From an uncultured Veillonellaceae bacterium (GTDB taxonomy: Bacteria > Bacillota > Negativicutes > Veillonellales > Negativicoccaceae), in contig CAMYCX010000010.1 in assembly GCA_947254705.1 (NCBI GenBank), positions 1-26,326 on the forward strand: a DNA stretch of 26,326 nt, given 5' to 3'. Every line of letters begins with the position of its first letter. Position 1 is the stretch's first letter. The notes beneath the pieces are model-generated. The model made no database searches, had not been told where the DNA came from, and was given only the letters and a program-made list of their open reading frames with translations. A program made the translations under genes and the position numbers. Below, piece after piece: positions 7,133 to 16,108 of this stretch.

Positions 7133-8044
7133 TCAGCGATCCAACTGGCCCAATTGCCATAATGCGGCAAACACTTGCCGATCGGCATGTGCCACTCCGT
7201 CCACCAACGATATCCGACCGACCCGATACGAAGCCTGTCCGTCAATCGTCAACGTTCGTGCAGGAATACTGAGCCGATACTGATGACCGATCCAATCAAT
7301 CACCACCGTATCCGCAGCCGCATCCCAGTCGATCGTGGCGCCCCACTTGGTCAAAATCTCGCGCACGGGATATACCGTCGTCCCGTCCGCCGTAACACCG
7401 TCACCCAGTTTCGGCATCGCTTCGTCACGATCCGTTGCCAAAACATCCGTCACGTCTTTTGACGCCGGCGCCGCGGCGGTGGTCATCGGTGTCGATGCGG
7501 CGGCTTGTGCGGCCGTTTCCGACAATACGATGACTTTATCCGGCACCGTTTGCGGAGGCAGACTGGCCGTCGCAATAGTATACAGTACGAGCAAATCATT
7601 ATTCAGCGCGCTTTCTTTCGGCATCTCCTTGCCGCCGGCATCCGTTACATCGGTCCGTGCCAAGCCGTTGATCAGCAGACGTTCATTCACTCCGGCCCCG
7701 TCGGCGCGGAAATAGTCCGCATCGACGCCGTATACGCCGCCCGTCAACTTCGCCGCAATCGGCAACGCGCTGACATGGCCCGCTTTGGTAAACACCTGCA
7801 ACTCATCGCCCGCCTTCCATGCGACCGGCGCGCCCCATGTACCGCGTGCGGTATCCACTTCACGCCACTCGCTTCGTGTCCATGTCCGTTCCGTGCCGTC
7901 CGTCAGACGTGCCGTCAATTGTGTATCCGTCGCCTGTACCACCGTACCCGCGACTTGTGTATATCCCGTTCCGTCACTTTGCGCCCCGACCGGCATCACA
8001 AGCAAGCCCGCCAACAACGCCGCATATCCGAATTGTTTCTTCAT
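7133..8044 (-). CDS. Secreted stalk-domain (copper amine oxidase N-terminal-like) protein
   Basis: A 303-residue exported protein. Residues 1-21 are a signal peptide (MKKQ, hydrophobic core, VGA cleavage site). A beta-rich domain (about 28-170) and an Ala/Thr-rich linker (175-196) lead to a C-terminal stalk domain (about 212-290). That domain shows the typical pattern of a prepared reactive surface: VYPVREILTKWGATIDWD, then TVVIDW, then LTIDGQ. Such domains are common in Firmicute cell-surface proteins and are not enzymes by themselves; they are thought to be spacers or envelope-binding modules. The start is ATG with an AAAGGGGCG site. Its own promoter lies at 8069-8098, and the 81-residue membrane gene follows. 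The exact role is unknown. Confidence 0.85.
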   Translation of the reverse strand: MKKQFGYAALLAGLLVMPVGAQSDGTGYTQVAGTVVQATDTQLTARLTDGTERTWTRSEWREVDTARGTWGAPVAWKAGDELQVFTKAGHVSALPIAAKLTGGVYGVDADYFRADGAGVNERLLINGLARTDVTDAGGKEMPKESALNNDLLVLYTIATASLPPQTVPDKVIVLSETAAQAAASTPMTTAAAPASKDVTDVLATDRDEAMPKLGDGVTADGTTVYPVREILTKWGATIDWDAAADTVVIDWIGHQYRLSIPARTLTIDGQASYRVGRISLVDGVAHADRQVFAALWQLGQLDR

Positions 8045-8068
8045 GTATGTCGCCCCTTTCCTACATCG

Positions 8069-8098
8069 AGTATACCATTCACGTCCTTACCCCGTCAA
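8069..8098 (-). promoter_or_regulatory. Promoter of the stalk-domain operon
   Basis: On the minus strand TTGACG (8098-8093) and TATACT (8074-8069) are separated by 18 bases. Both hexamers are near consensus. The -35 overlaps the T run that follows a weak hairpin ending the upstream operon. Confidence 0.7.
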
Positions 8099-8121
8099 AA
8101 AAGTACCCGCTGAATGGGTGC
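8097..8121 (-). terminator. Weak possible terminator after the metallophosphoesterase gene
   Basis: On the minus strand ACCC pairs with GGGT across a seven-base loop, followed by ACTTTTTTG. The stem is only four to five pairs with a mismatch, so termination may be inefficient and some read-through into the stalk-domain operon is likely. Confidence 0.3.
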
Positions 8122-8144
8122 CGTTTGTCTGCCATGCACGGCCC

Positions 8145-8843
8145 TTATGCCAACGGAATCTCCGTCGGCACAAATTGCAAATAGTCGGCGCTCGTCAAGT
8201 ACAACTGCATACCGTCCCATTCCGTCGGCACCTGTCTAAACGACTGCGCATCATGCAAATGTCCGTAGATATATTGCGTGACGCCGTACCGTGCCGCCGT
8301 AGCGAGCATCTCCGTCGGTTCTTTTCGTTCATTGAAGGGCGGATAGTGGGTCGTGGCAATCAGACGTTGATATCCCGCCTCGCGCGCCATCGCCAATGAG
8401 CGGTCCAACCGGCTCACTTCTCTTGCAAATACCGTTTCATCCGCTTCGGTAAAACGCTGGTCTCTCGGTGCCAGCCAACCGCGTGTGCCGCAGATCGCGA
8501 CATCACCGATCGGAATAAAATTATTATACAAAAAGAGCAACTTGCCTCCGGTTACCCGCTTCATTTTCCCTACGCTGCTCCACCAATAATCGTGATTGCC
8601 GCGCAATAATATTTTTTTACCGGGCAACTCCATCAGCAAGTACAAGTCGGGTACGGCCTCTTCCAAGCGCATCGCCCACGAAATATCCCCACCGATCAGC
8701 ACATAATCGTCTTCCTGTACATGCTCTTGCCATGCCCGAATGATTCTCTCCCGATGATTCTTCCACTGCGGCCCGAATACATCCATCGGTTTCGTCGGCG
8801 GATTGCCCGACAGATGCACATCGCTCAATGCCAATAATCTCAT
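8145..8843 (-). CDS. Calcineurin-like metallophosphoesterase
   Basis: A 232-residue cytosolic phosphoesterase with the whole metal-binding motif set: SDVHLSG (Asp8, His10), GGDISW (Asp53), RGNHDYWW (Asn83, His84), THYPPF (His166) and GHLHD (His195, His197). Length and motifs fit the Firmicute family often annotated as predicted phosphohydrolase. The substrate could be a phosphodiester or a nucleotide; sequence does not tell. The start is ATG 8843 with AGAGGTGAGG upstream, overlapping the TGA of the preceding gene by 4 bp, so the two are translationally coupled. It is the last gene of the long central operon. Confidence 0.9.
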   Translation of the reverse strand: MRLLALSDVHLSGNPPTKPMDVFGPQWKNHRERIIRAWQEHVQEDDYVLIGGDISWAMRLEEAVPDLYLLMELPGKKILLRGNHDYWWSSVGKMKRVTGGKLLFLYNNFIPIGDVAICGTRGWLAPRDQRFTEADETVFAREVSRLDRSLAMAREAGYQRLIATTHYPPFNERKEPTEMLATAARYGVTQYIYGHLHDAQSFRQVPTEWDGMQLYLTSADYLQFVPTEIPLA

Positions 8844-9610
8844 GCCTCACCTCTGTCGGCTTCCCATACGGCAGTGAGCTCCTGCCGTATACGTTCCCGT
8901 TCTTCAGAAATCGGCGTCTGTGCCAAACCGTAACCGATCAATAGCGGACTCGTCACTCCGCGCGGCACGACTTTACACATGCCGGCCGCCACGGGATAAA
9001 AGAATAAATTATAACTGGTCCGCTCGCCCCCCTCGGGCGAGGTTAGATAGCGTACCAACTCGCGGATCCGATCCGCCCAGACATCGATGCTGCGCGGATG
9101 CGCCAGCCGAAAATTGAACTCGCGCAGTGATCCCATCGGCACATCGGACAATGTCACACGGACATCACCGTCTTCCCAGAGCAACGTTCCGTCAAACTGT
9201 TCCGGTCGGATCGATGCCATGTAGTCAATATCCTTCAGACCGATAATCTGTGCATGCGGATGGCGGATACTTCCGCCCGAGATCGGTCCGAAGTTGCGAT
9301 ATAAAATCACCGACCGAAAGCGGTGATCAGCCAACATCTGCTGCCATTTTTCCCAACTGAATGACAAAATTTGCCGCCAATGCGTACGGGTATAATTCGT
9401 AATATCGCTTTCGTGACATGCCGTTTCGACAACAACGGTCATCTCCGTACCGCGCATCACGGGATATTTGTTTTTGAGCCAAATACGGTCGTCTTCGCGT
9501 GCCAAAATATCCGTCAGCCGTGCCGTATCACAAAACGGACACGGATCATGACGCTGGCTGCGCGGTTTGCCTGCCGCAATCGCCGGATCAAACTCGATCG
9601 GTTGACTCAT
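8840..9610 (-). CDS. GalT/HIT-superfamily protein (DUF4931-like)
   Basis: A 256-residue protein resembling galactose-1-phosphate uridylyltransferase. It has a zinc-type CPFC (24-27) and an active-site-like GGSIRHPHAQIIG (112-124), with His117, His119 and Gln121 matching the HxHxQ of nucleotidylyl transferases, where the second histidine carries the nucleotide. It is shorter than true GalT and no Leloir-pathway gene is near, so galactose metabolism is unlikely; it matches the group I know as DUF4931. The start is ATG 9610, which overlaps the TGA of the glycosylase gene and follows AAGGAGAGAGAGG; the open frame extends 28 codons further inside the glycosylase gene without support. Coupling to repair and phosphoesterase genes suggests nucleotide salvage or damage handling (inference). 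Confidence 0.82.
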   Translation of the reverse strand: MSQPIEFDPAIAAGKPRSQRHDPCPFCDTARLTDILAREDDRIWLKNKYPVMRGTEMTVVVETACHESDITNYTRTHWRQILSFSWEKWQQMLADHRFRSVILYRNFGPISGGSIRHPHAQIIGLKDIDYMASIRPEQFDGTLLWEDGDVRVTLSDVPMGSLREFNFRLAHPRSIDVWADRIRELVRYLTSPEGGERTSYNLFFYPVAAGMCKVVPRGVTSPLLIGYGLAQTPISEERERIRQELTAVWEADRGEA

Positions 9611-10359
9611 CCTCTCTCTCCTTTCCCGTGTCGGCGGGATTCCCGCCGGGATTCCCATTGCGACAACCACTGCGGCGGGGTCGCACCGCCCCATTCCACC
9701 GGACCGGCGATCGTTTCCGTCCGCGCTTTGGCCGCCGTCAAATCATCATATACCTGCCATTTGGCGCGCACCTTCTCCTGTCCGTGCAGTCGCAGCAAGT
9801 ACGCCGGATGAAATGTCGGCATCACCGGACGTCCGGCGACACCGTCCATGCCCGCCCAATCAATCCACTGTCCCCGCCGTCGGACAATACCGAGTGCTGT
9901 CTTGGCAAACGGTGCCGCAAAAAATGACAATGCCACTTTCCCCAAAGTAAGGATCACGGCCGGATTGACCTCGGCAATCTCGCGCAACAGCCACCGTCGC
10001 CCGCAATCAAGTCCTTCCGCCGGGGTCGGTGTACGATTACCGCGCGGCCGACACTTGATGACATTCGTCACATATACGCACTCACGACTGATGCCGACCG
10101 ATGCCAACGCGCGGTTCAGGAGTTGTCCGCTCGGCCCGACCAACGGCACGCCGTACTCATCTTCCACCCCGCCGGGACCTTCCCCGACAATCATCAACGG
10201 TGCCGACAACGGTCCTGTATGACCGGTCGGACCGCGATTGCCTTCTCGCCGCAACGGACAGGCCGTACACGCCGCAAGCTCTGCCGCCCGTACCGCAGTG
10301 GCCCGTATTGACGACTTGCCGCACGATCCGTCGACGGCAAACAGATTGCCCTCCTGCAT
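9607..10359 (-). CDS. Family-4 (iron-sulfur) uracil-DNA glycosylase
   Basis: A 250-residue enzyme that removes uracil from DNA as the first step of base-excision repair. It shows the family-4 pattern: four cysteines for a [4Fe-4S] cluster (Cys31, Cys34, Cys103 in IKCRP, Cys119), motif A GEGPGGVED (59-67; many members have GEAPG), and motif B HPAYLLR (184-190). The C-terminal 40 residues are a variable, Arg-rich extension. The ATG at 10359 lies three bases after the dnaB stop but has only a poor ribosome site. An AGGAGG lies just inside the gene (codons 2-3), so a slightly later non-ATG start is possible. Its place behind dnaB couples repair with replication. Confidence 0.93.
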   Translation of the reverse strand: MQEGNLFAVDGSCGKSSIRATAVRAAELAACTACPLRREGNRGPTGHTGPLSAPLMIVGEGPGGVEDEYGVPLVGPSGQLLNRALASVGISRECVYVTNVIKCRPRGNRTPTPAEGLDCGRRWLLREIAEVNPAVILTLGKVALSFFAAPFAKTALGIVRRRGQWIDWAGMDGVAGRPVMPTFHPAYLLRLHGQEKVRAKWQVYDDLTAAKARTETIAGPVEWGGATPPQWLSQWESRRESRRHGKGERG

Positions 10360-10362
10360 ACG

Positions 10363-11724
10363 TCAGTCTGCATCCCCCGATGTCTGATCCTGACGTGTCG
10401 TCATATCGACAAACCGTGTCCACTGTCCGTGGAAATACAGATTGATTGCGCCGGTAGCACCGTTACGGTGCTTGGCGATAATAACTTCGGTAATATTTTT
10501 ACTCGGATCGTTGTCCTCGGGTTGGTAATAGCCTTCCCGATACAGGAATGCCACGATGTCGGCATCCTGCTCGAGGGAGCCTGATTCACGCAAGTCGCTG
10601 AGCATCGGCCGTTTAACCTGACGCGATTCCACACTGCGGCTCAACTGCGACAACGCGATCACCGGCACCTTCAACTCCCGTGCCAACCCTTTGAGGGAAC
10701 GGGAAATTTCGGAAATCTCCTGTTGGCGATTTTCACTGCGACTGTTTGTCCGCCCTTGCATCAACTGCAAGTAGTCGACCACCACCAGATCCAATCCTTT
10801 TTCGGCCTGCAGACGGCGCGCTTTTGACCGCATCTCCGTTACCGTGATGCCCGGCGTATCGTCGATATACAACGGGGCTCCGTACAGAACCGTGGCCGCG
10901 TTGGAAAGTTTTTCCCACTCTTCATTGGTCGACAACTGTCCCGTCCGTAATTTGGCGGAATCAATGAGCGCCGTCGAACAGAGCAAACGTTGCACCAGCT
11001 GCTCCTTGGACATTTCCAGCGAGAAAAAGGCGACCGTTTTATTCAGACGCAAGGCCACATGGCTGGCAATATTCAGTGTAAAGGCGGTTTTTCCCATGGA
11101 CGGACGCGCCGCAATCAGCACCAGATCCGACTTTTGCAGGCCGCTGGTGAGTCGATCCCAGTCGGCAAATCCCGTCGCCAATCCGGTGATACCGCTTTTG
11201 TTATGATACTTCTTGCTGATTTCTTCCAGTTCGGTTTGCAACACTTCACCGAGCGGTGCCATCTCTTGGCGGCGATCGTCTTTCGCCACTTCCAGGATCC
11301 GCCGCTCCGCCGTGTCGATGATGTCTTCGACATCGTCTTCCGCCGCGTATGCATCCGAGGCGATCGTATCCGCCGCGGTGATCAAATTACGCAATCGCGC
11401 TTTATCCTGCACGATGGCCGCATGCCGGGCAATATCACTGGCCGCCAGTACATGGTTCGGCAAGTCCGTCACGTACGACAACCCGCCGACGCTGTCGAGT
11501 TGTCCCAAGCGGCGCAACTCCTCGGTCACCGTCAGGATATCGATACTGTCTCCGGCAAATTGCAAATTGCGGATCGCCTCAAAGATCACGGCGTTGGCTT
11601 CCCGATAAAAATCGGCGCTGCGCAACATATCCGTGCCCGTAATCGCGGCATCCTTATTCAGCATCATCGCGCCGAGTACCGCAAGCTCCGCATCGATATT
11701 CTGAGGGGGTACTCCTTTAATCAT
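10363..11724 (-). CDS. dnaB: Replicative DNA helicase DnaB
   Basis: A 453-residue hexameric helicase that unwinds DNA ahead of the replisome. The N-terminal domain (about 5-110, beginning PPQNIDAELAVLGAM) binds primase and loader. The RecA-like motor has Walker A ARPSMGKT (206-213), FFSLEMS (233-239), Walker B VVDYLQL (315-321) and ALSQLSR (357-363), then an Arg-finger region. Length is normal for DnaB (DnaC of Bacillus) and no intein is present. The start is ATG 11724 with GGAGG six bases upstream, overlapping the end of the lon gene by 8 bp. The order rplI-lon-dnaB is typical of Negativicutes and some Clostridia. Confidence 0.98.
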   Translation of the reverse strand: MIKGVPPQNIDAELAVLGAMMLNKDAAITGTDMLRSADFYREANAVIFEAIRNLQFAGDSIDILTVTEELRRLGQLDSVGGLSYVTDLPNHVLAASDIARHAAIVQDKARLRNLITAADTIASDAYAAEDDVEDIIDTAERRILEVAKDDRRQEMAPLGEVLQTELEEISKKYHNKSGITGLATGFADWDRLTSGLQKSDLVLIAARPSMGKTAFTLNIASHVALRLNKTVAFFSLEMSKEQLVQRLLCSTALIDSAKLRTGQLSTNEEWEKLSNAATVLYGAPLYIDDTPGITVTEMRSKARRLQAEKGLDLVVVDYLQLMQGRTNSRSENRQQEISEISRSLKGLARELKVPVIALSQLSRSVESRQVKRPMLSDLRESGSLEQDADIVAFLYREGYYQPEDNDPSKNITEVIIAKHRNGATGAINLYFHGQWTRFVDMTTRQDQTSGDAD

Positions 11725-13630
11725 CGTCGTCCTCCGTCAACTCTTTCCATGCTTCCGCCACCGTAGCGACGCGAACAATGCGCATATCCGCATAGGCCGT
11801 GGCGATTTCATCGGTATTTTCGACCGGAATCAGCATTTTTTTCATGCCGGCCCGTGCCGCACCGCCGGCTTTTTCCAGCACGCCGCCGATCGGTTTGACC
11901 GCCCCGCTAAGTGCGATTTCTCCCGTCAGCGCGACATCTTGTCGTAACGGCGTTTGCGTCACCGCCGACATAATGGCGCAGGCGATCGCCGTGCCCGCCG
12001 ACGGCCCGTCAATCTGTCCGCCGCCGATCACGTTCACATGGATGTCGTACGCATCGGCATCTTGCCCCGTCAACATCCGCAACACGGCCGTGGCGTTGAA
12101 GACCGAGTCCTTTGCCATGGATCCCGCCGTGCTGTTAAACCGGACTTTGCCCTTTCCTGCTTCCCGTGCCGGTACGGCGACCGCTTCCACCTCGATCGTC
12201 GAGCCGCGATACCCCGCAACGCCCAGCCCGAATACATGTCCGATCCGACGCTCCGTCGAAGCGATATCCCGCCGTTCGGGCGACAAATGTGCGGTCCGTG
12301 CGACCCGTTTGACATGCGCGGCCGTCACATGCACACGATCCGGATTGCCCTGTTCATAGAGCGCCATCCCGTACGCATCGGCCAATAAATTGACCGCCTT
12401 TCTGCCCTCTTCCGTATAGGACGCAATGGCCGCCGGCACATCGTCATCCGTATCCGCCGCCAACTTCGCCGCGGCCTGTACGACAATCCGTTCCACTTGC
12501 ACCGGCGTAAGCGGTGCAAAATACACTTCCGCACAACGCGAACGAATCGCCGGATTGATTTCTTCCGGCAACCGTGTCGTCGCACCGATGAGAATAAAGT
12601 CCGCCGGTGCGCCGTCCCGAAACAGACGACGGATATATTCCGCCACCTGCGGCTCGTCTTCATTATAATAGGCGGATTCAAAATAAACCCGCTTGTCTTC
12701 CAATACCTTGAGCAATTTATTCAGCAGCATCGAGTCCATTTCGCCGATCTCGTCAATAAATAAAATGCCGCCGTGCGCCTTCGTGACCAGTCCCGGTTTC
12801 GGTTCCGGTACGCCTTGCTCGGCCAGTTCCCGTTGCGCGCCCTGGTAAATCGGATCATGTACCGACCCGATCAACGGATTGGTAATGTCGCGCGGATCCC
12901 AACGCAATGTCGTGCCGTCCGCTTCCACAAAAGGGGCTTCCTCACCGAACGGAGTAAAACCGCGTCCCTTCGCTGTCTCGAGTACCAATCGTGCCGCCGT
13001 CGTCTTGCCGACACCGGGCGGACCATAGAGAATCAAGTGTTGCGGATACTTGGTCGCGACCTTGGCCAGCATCGCCGCCACCGCTTCCTCTTGACCGACG
13101 AGATCCGACAGCGTTTCCGGACGCACTTGCGCGGCCACCGTCTTCGTCAGACTGACCCGTTCTTTGGCCTCCAGCTCGCGCAACTTTTCACGGGTACGCG
13201 GGGTTTCCGTTTCCCCGGTTTCTTCCGCCAAAATCTGCAGCCGCAACTCGCGCATATACTCCTGATTACGTTCTTCGATCCGATCGTTGACTTTGCTTTC
13301 CAGTCGTTCTTCCACGGCTTGCTGAATCAGCAAATCCGTCAGACGGTCCTCCGTGCGTTCCATCAACTCCGGCGTTTCCGCCGCGGTCGGCACAGGAATA
13401 TCCTCATCCTCGAACACCATACGCGCCAGTCCTGCCAACCGTTCCCGCGGATTATCCGTATGCAGGTACACCAATGCATTGTACCGGCCGGCTTCCATCA
13501 CGATCCGTTCCGCGCCGATCAACCCGACAAACACCCCGCACAGGGCATTGATCTCCCGTCGCAATTCATCTTCCGAACGCGGCGATACCGCGGTGCGGCG
13601 ATCACGGAACCGTTCCAACAAATCTTTCAC
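11717..13630 (-). CDS. lonC: LonC-type ATP-dependent protease
   Basis: A 637-residue Lon-family protease, shorter than LonA because the N-terminal substrate domain is reduced to a helical region (1-170, coiled-coil tendency at 90-160). The AAA+ module has Walker A GPPGVGKT (203-210) and Walker B ILFIDE (289-294). The C-terminal S16 protease domain has the catalytic Ser544 in DGPSAGTA and Lys587 in LEKAGG. LonC of Meiothermus has a degenerate ATPase site, while the motifs here look intact, so this one is probably ATP-driven. The start is a GTG at 13630 with GAGGAG upstream, two bases after the rplI stop. Substrates are unknown. Confidence 0.93.
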   Translation of the reverse strand: MKDLLERFRDRRTAVSPRSEDELRREINALCGVFVGLIGAERIVMEAGRYNALVYLHTDNPRERLAGLARMVFEDEDIPVPTAAETPELMERTEDRLTDLLIQQAVEERLESKVNDRIEERNQEYMRELRLQILAEETGETETPRTREKLRELEAKERVSLTKTVAAQVRPETLSDLVGQEEAVAAMLAKVATKYPQHLILYGPPGVGKTTAARLVLETAKGRGFTPFGEEAPFVEADGTTLRWDPRDITNPLIGSVHDPIYQGAQRELAEQGVPEPKPGLVTKAHGGILFIDEIGEMDSMLLNKLLKVLEDKRVYFESAYYNEDEPQVAEYIRRLFRDGAPADFILIGATTRLPEEINPAIRSRCAEVYFAPLTPVQVERIVVQAAAKLAADTDDDVPAAIASYTEEGRKAVNLLADAYGMALYEQGNPDRVHVTAAHVKRVARTAHLSPERRDIASTERRIGHVFGLGVAGYRGSTIEVEAVAVPAREAGKGKVRFNSTAGSMAKDSVFNATAVLRMLTGQDADAYDIHVNVIGGGQIDGPSAGTAIACAIMSAVTQTPLRQDVALTGEIALSGAVKPIGGVLEKAGGAARAGMKKMLIPVENTDEIATAYADMRIVRVATVAEAWKELTEDDDD

Positions 13631-13632
13631 GA

Positions 13633-14082
13633 TTACTCCTCGGCCACCACATGCACGCGAATTTCACCCGTGATTTCCGGATGAACGCGTACCGGCACGG
13701 CAAATGTACCCACCGTCCGCAGCGGTTCTTTCAATTCGATTTTTTTCTTGTCAACGTCCAAATCATACTCTTTTTTCAGTGCGGCGCTGATGACCTGTGC
13801 GGTAATCGAGTTGAACGCGCGACCGTCCGCACCGGTTTTCAGGCCGACCGTCACTTCCACCTTCTTCAACTCCGCCGCCAAAATAACGGCCTCGTCATTG
13901 GCCACCTGCTTCTTGTGGGCCTTTGCCGCCATCTTCTGTTTGGCATCGTTTAGATTTTCCTTGGTTCCTTCCGCCGCCAACCCTCTGCGAATCAGAAAAT
14001 TCCGGCCGTATCCGTCCGCTACCTCAACGATTTCGCCGGCCTTGCCGACTTTCTTTACATCTTGTAATAACACGACTTTCAT
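13633..14082 (-). CDS. rplI: 50S ribosomal protein L9
   Basis: A 149-residue protein of normal L9 build. The N-terminal rRNA-binding domain begins MKVVLLQDVKKVGKAGEIVE and holds the L9 signature DGYGRNFLIRRGLA. A long charged helix (about 40-76) follows, then the C-terminal domain. L9 binds 23S rRNA near the L1 stalk and helps to maintain the reading frame. The ATG at 14082 lies seven bases from AAGGAG and shares a base with the gdpP stop (TGATG); a GTG one codon upstream is the less likely start. It sits in the conserved gdpP-rplI-lon-dnaB order. Confidence 0.97.
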   Translation of the reverse strand: MKVVLLQDVKKVGKAGEIVEVADGYGRNFLIRRGLAAEGTKENLNDAKQKMAAKAHKKQVANDEAVILAAELKKVEVTVGLKTGADGRAFNSITAQVISAALKKEYDLDVDKKKIELKEPLRTVGTFAVPVRVHPEITGEIRVHVVAEE

Positions 14083-16067
14083 CACGATTCTCCTTTCTTT
14101 TGCGCCCGAATGGCGGCAATCACCATATCGCGAATTTCGCTCGGTGTCCGATCCGTAAACTTCGCCGCCGCCACCGTCTGATGACCGCCGCCACCGATCG
14201 ATTCCATCGCCAGCTGCACACTTACTTCGCCGTCGGAACGGGCGGATACGCTGTATCCGTCGCCGTTATGATAAATGGTAAAACTGGTATGAATCCCTTC
14301 CGTAGTGACCAACGCATCGGCAATTTGACCGGCCAAAATCTGGGCATGCGGCGTACCGTCGGGAATCGTCGCACACACAATGTCCCCGTCAATCCGTTCC
14401 GCCTTCGCTAAAATCCGCGCCCGTTGCAACATTGCCTCAAAATGAATGGCAAACAGATCATGCACCAGCTCGGTATTGGCCCCGCTGCGCCGCAAATAAC
14501 TCGCCGCATCAAAGGTACGGATTCCCGTCATTTGGGCAAAATTTTTCGTATCCACGACCAACCCCGCGTACAGTGCCGACGCTTCCACTTCATTCAAATC
14601 CACGTCATCGGAGAAATATTGCAATAATTCCGTCACCAATTCACTGGCCGACGAACTGGACGGTTCCAGATAGGTAATAATCGGGTTCGGCACAAACGCA
14701 TTGCTGCGCCGATGGTGGTCGATAACAACACGGGTCTGAATCCGGTCGACCAACTCCGGCATGGCAAGCATCTCCGGCCGATGAGCATCGACAACAAACA
14801 GCATCGCCCCCGGCGTGCAATACGCCCCCGCTTCATCCGTACCGATAATCAACGGCGCCAACTCCGGATCGTCCGCTACCATATGAAGCAACTTTTCCAC
14901 ATTTTGTCGTTGCGGACTCACCACGATATGTACCGGCGTCCCCGCAATTCTCGCCATATGTGCCACGCCCAACGCGGCCCCCAGCGCATCGTAATCTTCG
15001 GAGGCATGCCCCATGATCAGGACATTGTCCGCCTGCCCGATCAACTCGCGTAACGCCTGCGCCACTACCCGTGCACGCACGCGTGTATTTTTCTCAATCG
15101 CCTTGCTCTTGCCGCCGAAAGTCTTGGTATCGTCATGCAACCGCACGACCGCCTGGTCGCCGCCGCGCCCGAGTGCCACGTCCAAACTCAACCGTGCCTG
15201 TTCCGCCTGATCGCGAAACGCCCCCTCATGATATGCACAACCGATACTGAGCGTCACCGGAATCCGGTTGACGGTATGGATCCCGCGTACCTTGTCAAGA
15301 ATATCGAAGTTGGATTTCATCAGCGTATCGAGCGAAGCCCGACTGATACAGGCGATATAACTGTTCCCGCTGTAACTTTTGATGAACCCGTCCAAGCGGG
15401 CAAACTCGTCCAACACTCGCGTATTGACCTCGGACCACAACGCGGAACGCTGCACTTCCGTCAACTCCGACGTAATTTCCTTCAAATTGTCAATCTGAAT
15501 ATAGCAAAACGCCGGCATCGCCGCTTCACACGCCAGACGACGATTTTCCGCTTCCGTAATATCATCGAAATACAACAGCATGTAGCCTTCGTCGCCGTCG
15601 GGATGATCGAGCAGATCCAAATATTTGTAAATCACCCGATAATGCACCTCTCCCACTTGAGTGAGAAAATGCCCCGTCTTGCCCCACAGTTTCGCCAACT
15701 GCGTATCCGAAATAATTTTCTGCAACCGGTCGCCTTCTTCGACATCGTCCTGCCAGTCCCGAAACACCGAGTTGCCCCACACGAGATGGCTTTTCCGGTC
15801 GATGATGGCAATCCCGATCGGCAAATTGCGGATCGCGTAGTTCGACGCCTCCGTCACGCCGGTCGATACGGTATCGAGATACGCATTGATCTGATCATCC
15901 TGTTCGGACTGTGTCTTTTTGAGTATCCAATACACGCCCACGACCAAAATCGCACTCAACGCCGCCACGATCGGATTGAAATAGCCGATCACGAGCAGCA
16001 GCGCCGCAATGACGCCGCCGTATACACGCTCACCGCGCCGCTTGCGCCAAATGTCGCGTAATTCCAT
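14082..16067 (-). CDS. gdpP: GdpP cyclic-di-AMP phosphodiesterase
   Basis: A 661-residue membrane-bound enzyme that cleaves c-di-AMP to pApA, setting the level of this essential signal for potassium and osmotic balance. Two membrane helices (about 15-50) precede a PAS-like domain (75-175), a degenerate GGDEF domain (180-310) and the DHH/DHHA1 phosphodiesterase. Metal-site motifs are MGHASEDYDALGA (352-364; Asp358, Asp360), VVDAHRP (Asp427), IDHHRRS (DHH at 450-452), VVDTKNF (Asp506) and the DHHA1 motif IGGGGHQTVAAA (624-635). The start is ATG with AAGGGGGAG upstream. It lies between the YybS-like gene and rplI, as in Bacillus, and overlaps rplI by one base. Confidence 0.96.
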   Translation of the reverse strand: MELRDIWRKRRGERVYGGVIAALLLVIGYFNPIVAALSAILVVGVYWILKKTQSEQDDQINAYLDTVSTGVTEASNYAIRNLPIGIAIIDRKSHLVWGNSVFRDWQDDVEEGDRLQKIISDTQLAKLWGKTGHFLTQVGEVHYRVIYKYLDLLDHPDGDEGYMLLYFDDITEAENRRLACEAAMPAFCYIQIDNLKEITSELTEVQRSALWSEVNTRVLDEFARLDGFIKSYSGNSYIACISRASLDTLMKSNFDILDKVRGIHTVNRIPVTLSIGCAYHEGAFRDQAEQARLSLDVALGRGGDQAVVRLHDDTKTFGGKSKAIEKNTRVRARVVAQALRELIGQADNVLIMGHASEDYDALGAALGVAHMARIAGTPVHIVVSPQRQNVEKLLHMVADDPELAPLIIGTDEAGAYCTPGAMLFVVDAHRPEMLAMPELVDRIQTRVVIDHHRRSNAFVPNPIITYLEPSSSSASELVTELLQYFSDDVDLNEVEASALYAGLVVDTKNFAQMTGIRTFDAASYLRRSGANTELVHDLFAIHFEAMLQRARILAKAERIDGDIVCATIPDGTPHAQILAGQIADALVTTEGIHTSFTIYHNGDGYSVSARSDGEVSVQLAMESIGGGGHQTVAAAKFTDRTPSEIRDMVIAAIRAQKKGES

Positions 16068-16108
16068 AACTCCCCCTTACCGCCGTCAGGCGGTGACACG
16101 CTTCGCTC

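Noticed and set aside
9611..9694. Longer form of the GalT-like protein
   Set aside because: The extension overlaps the glycosylase gene and has no ribosome site; ATG 9610 has one and is coupled to the upstream stop.
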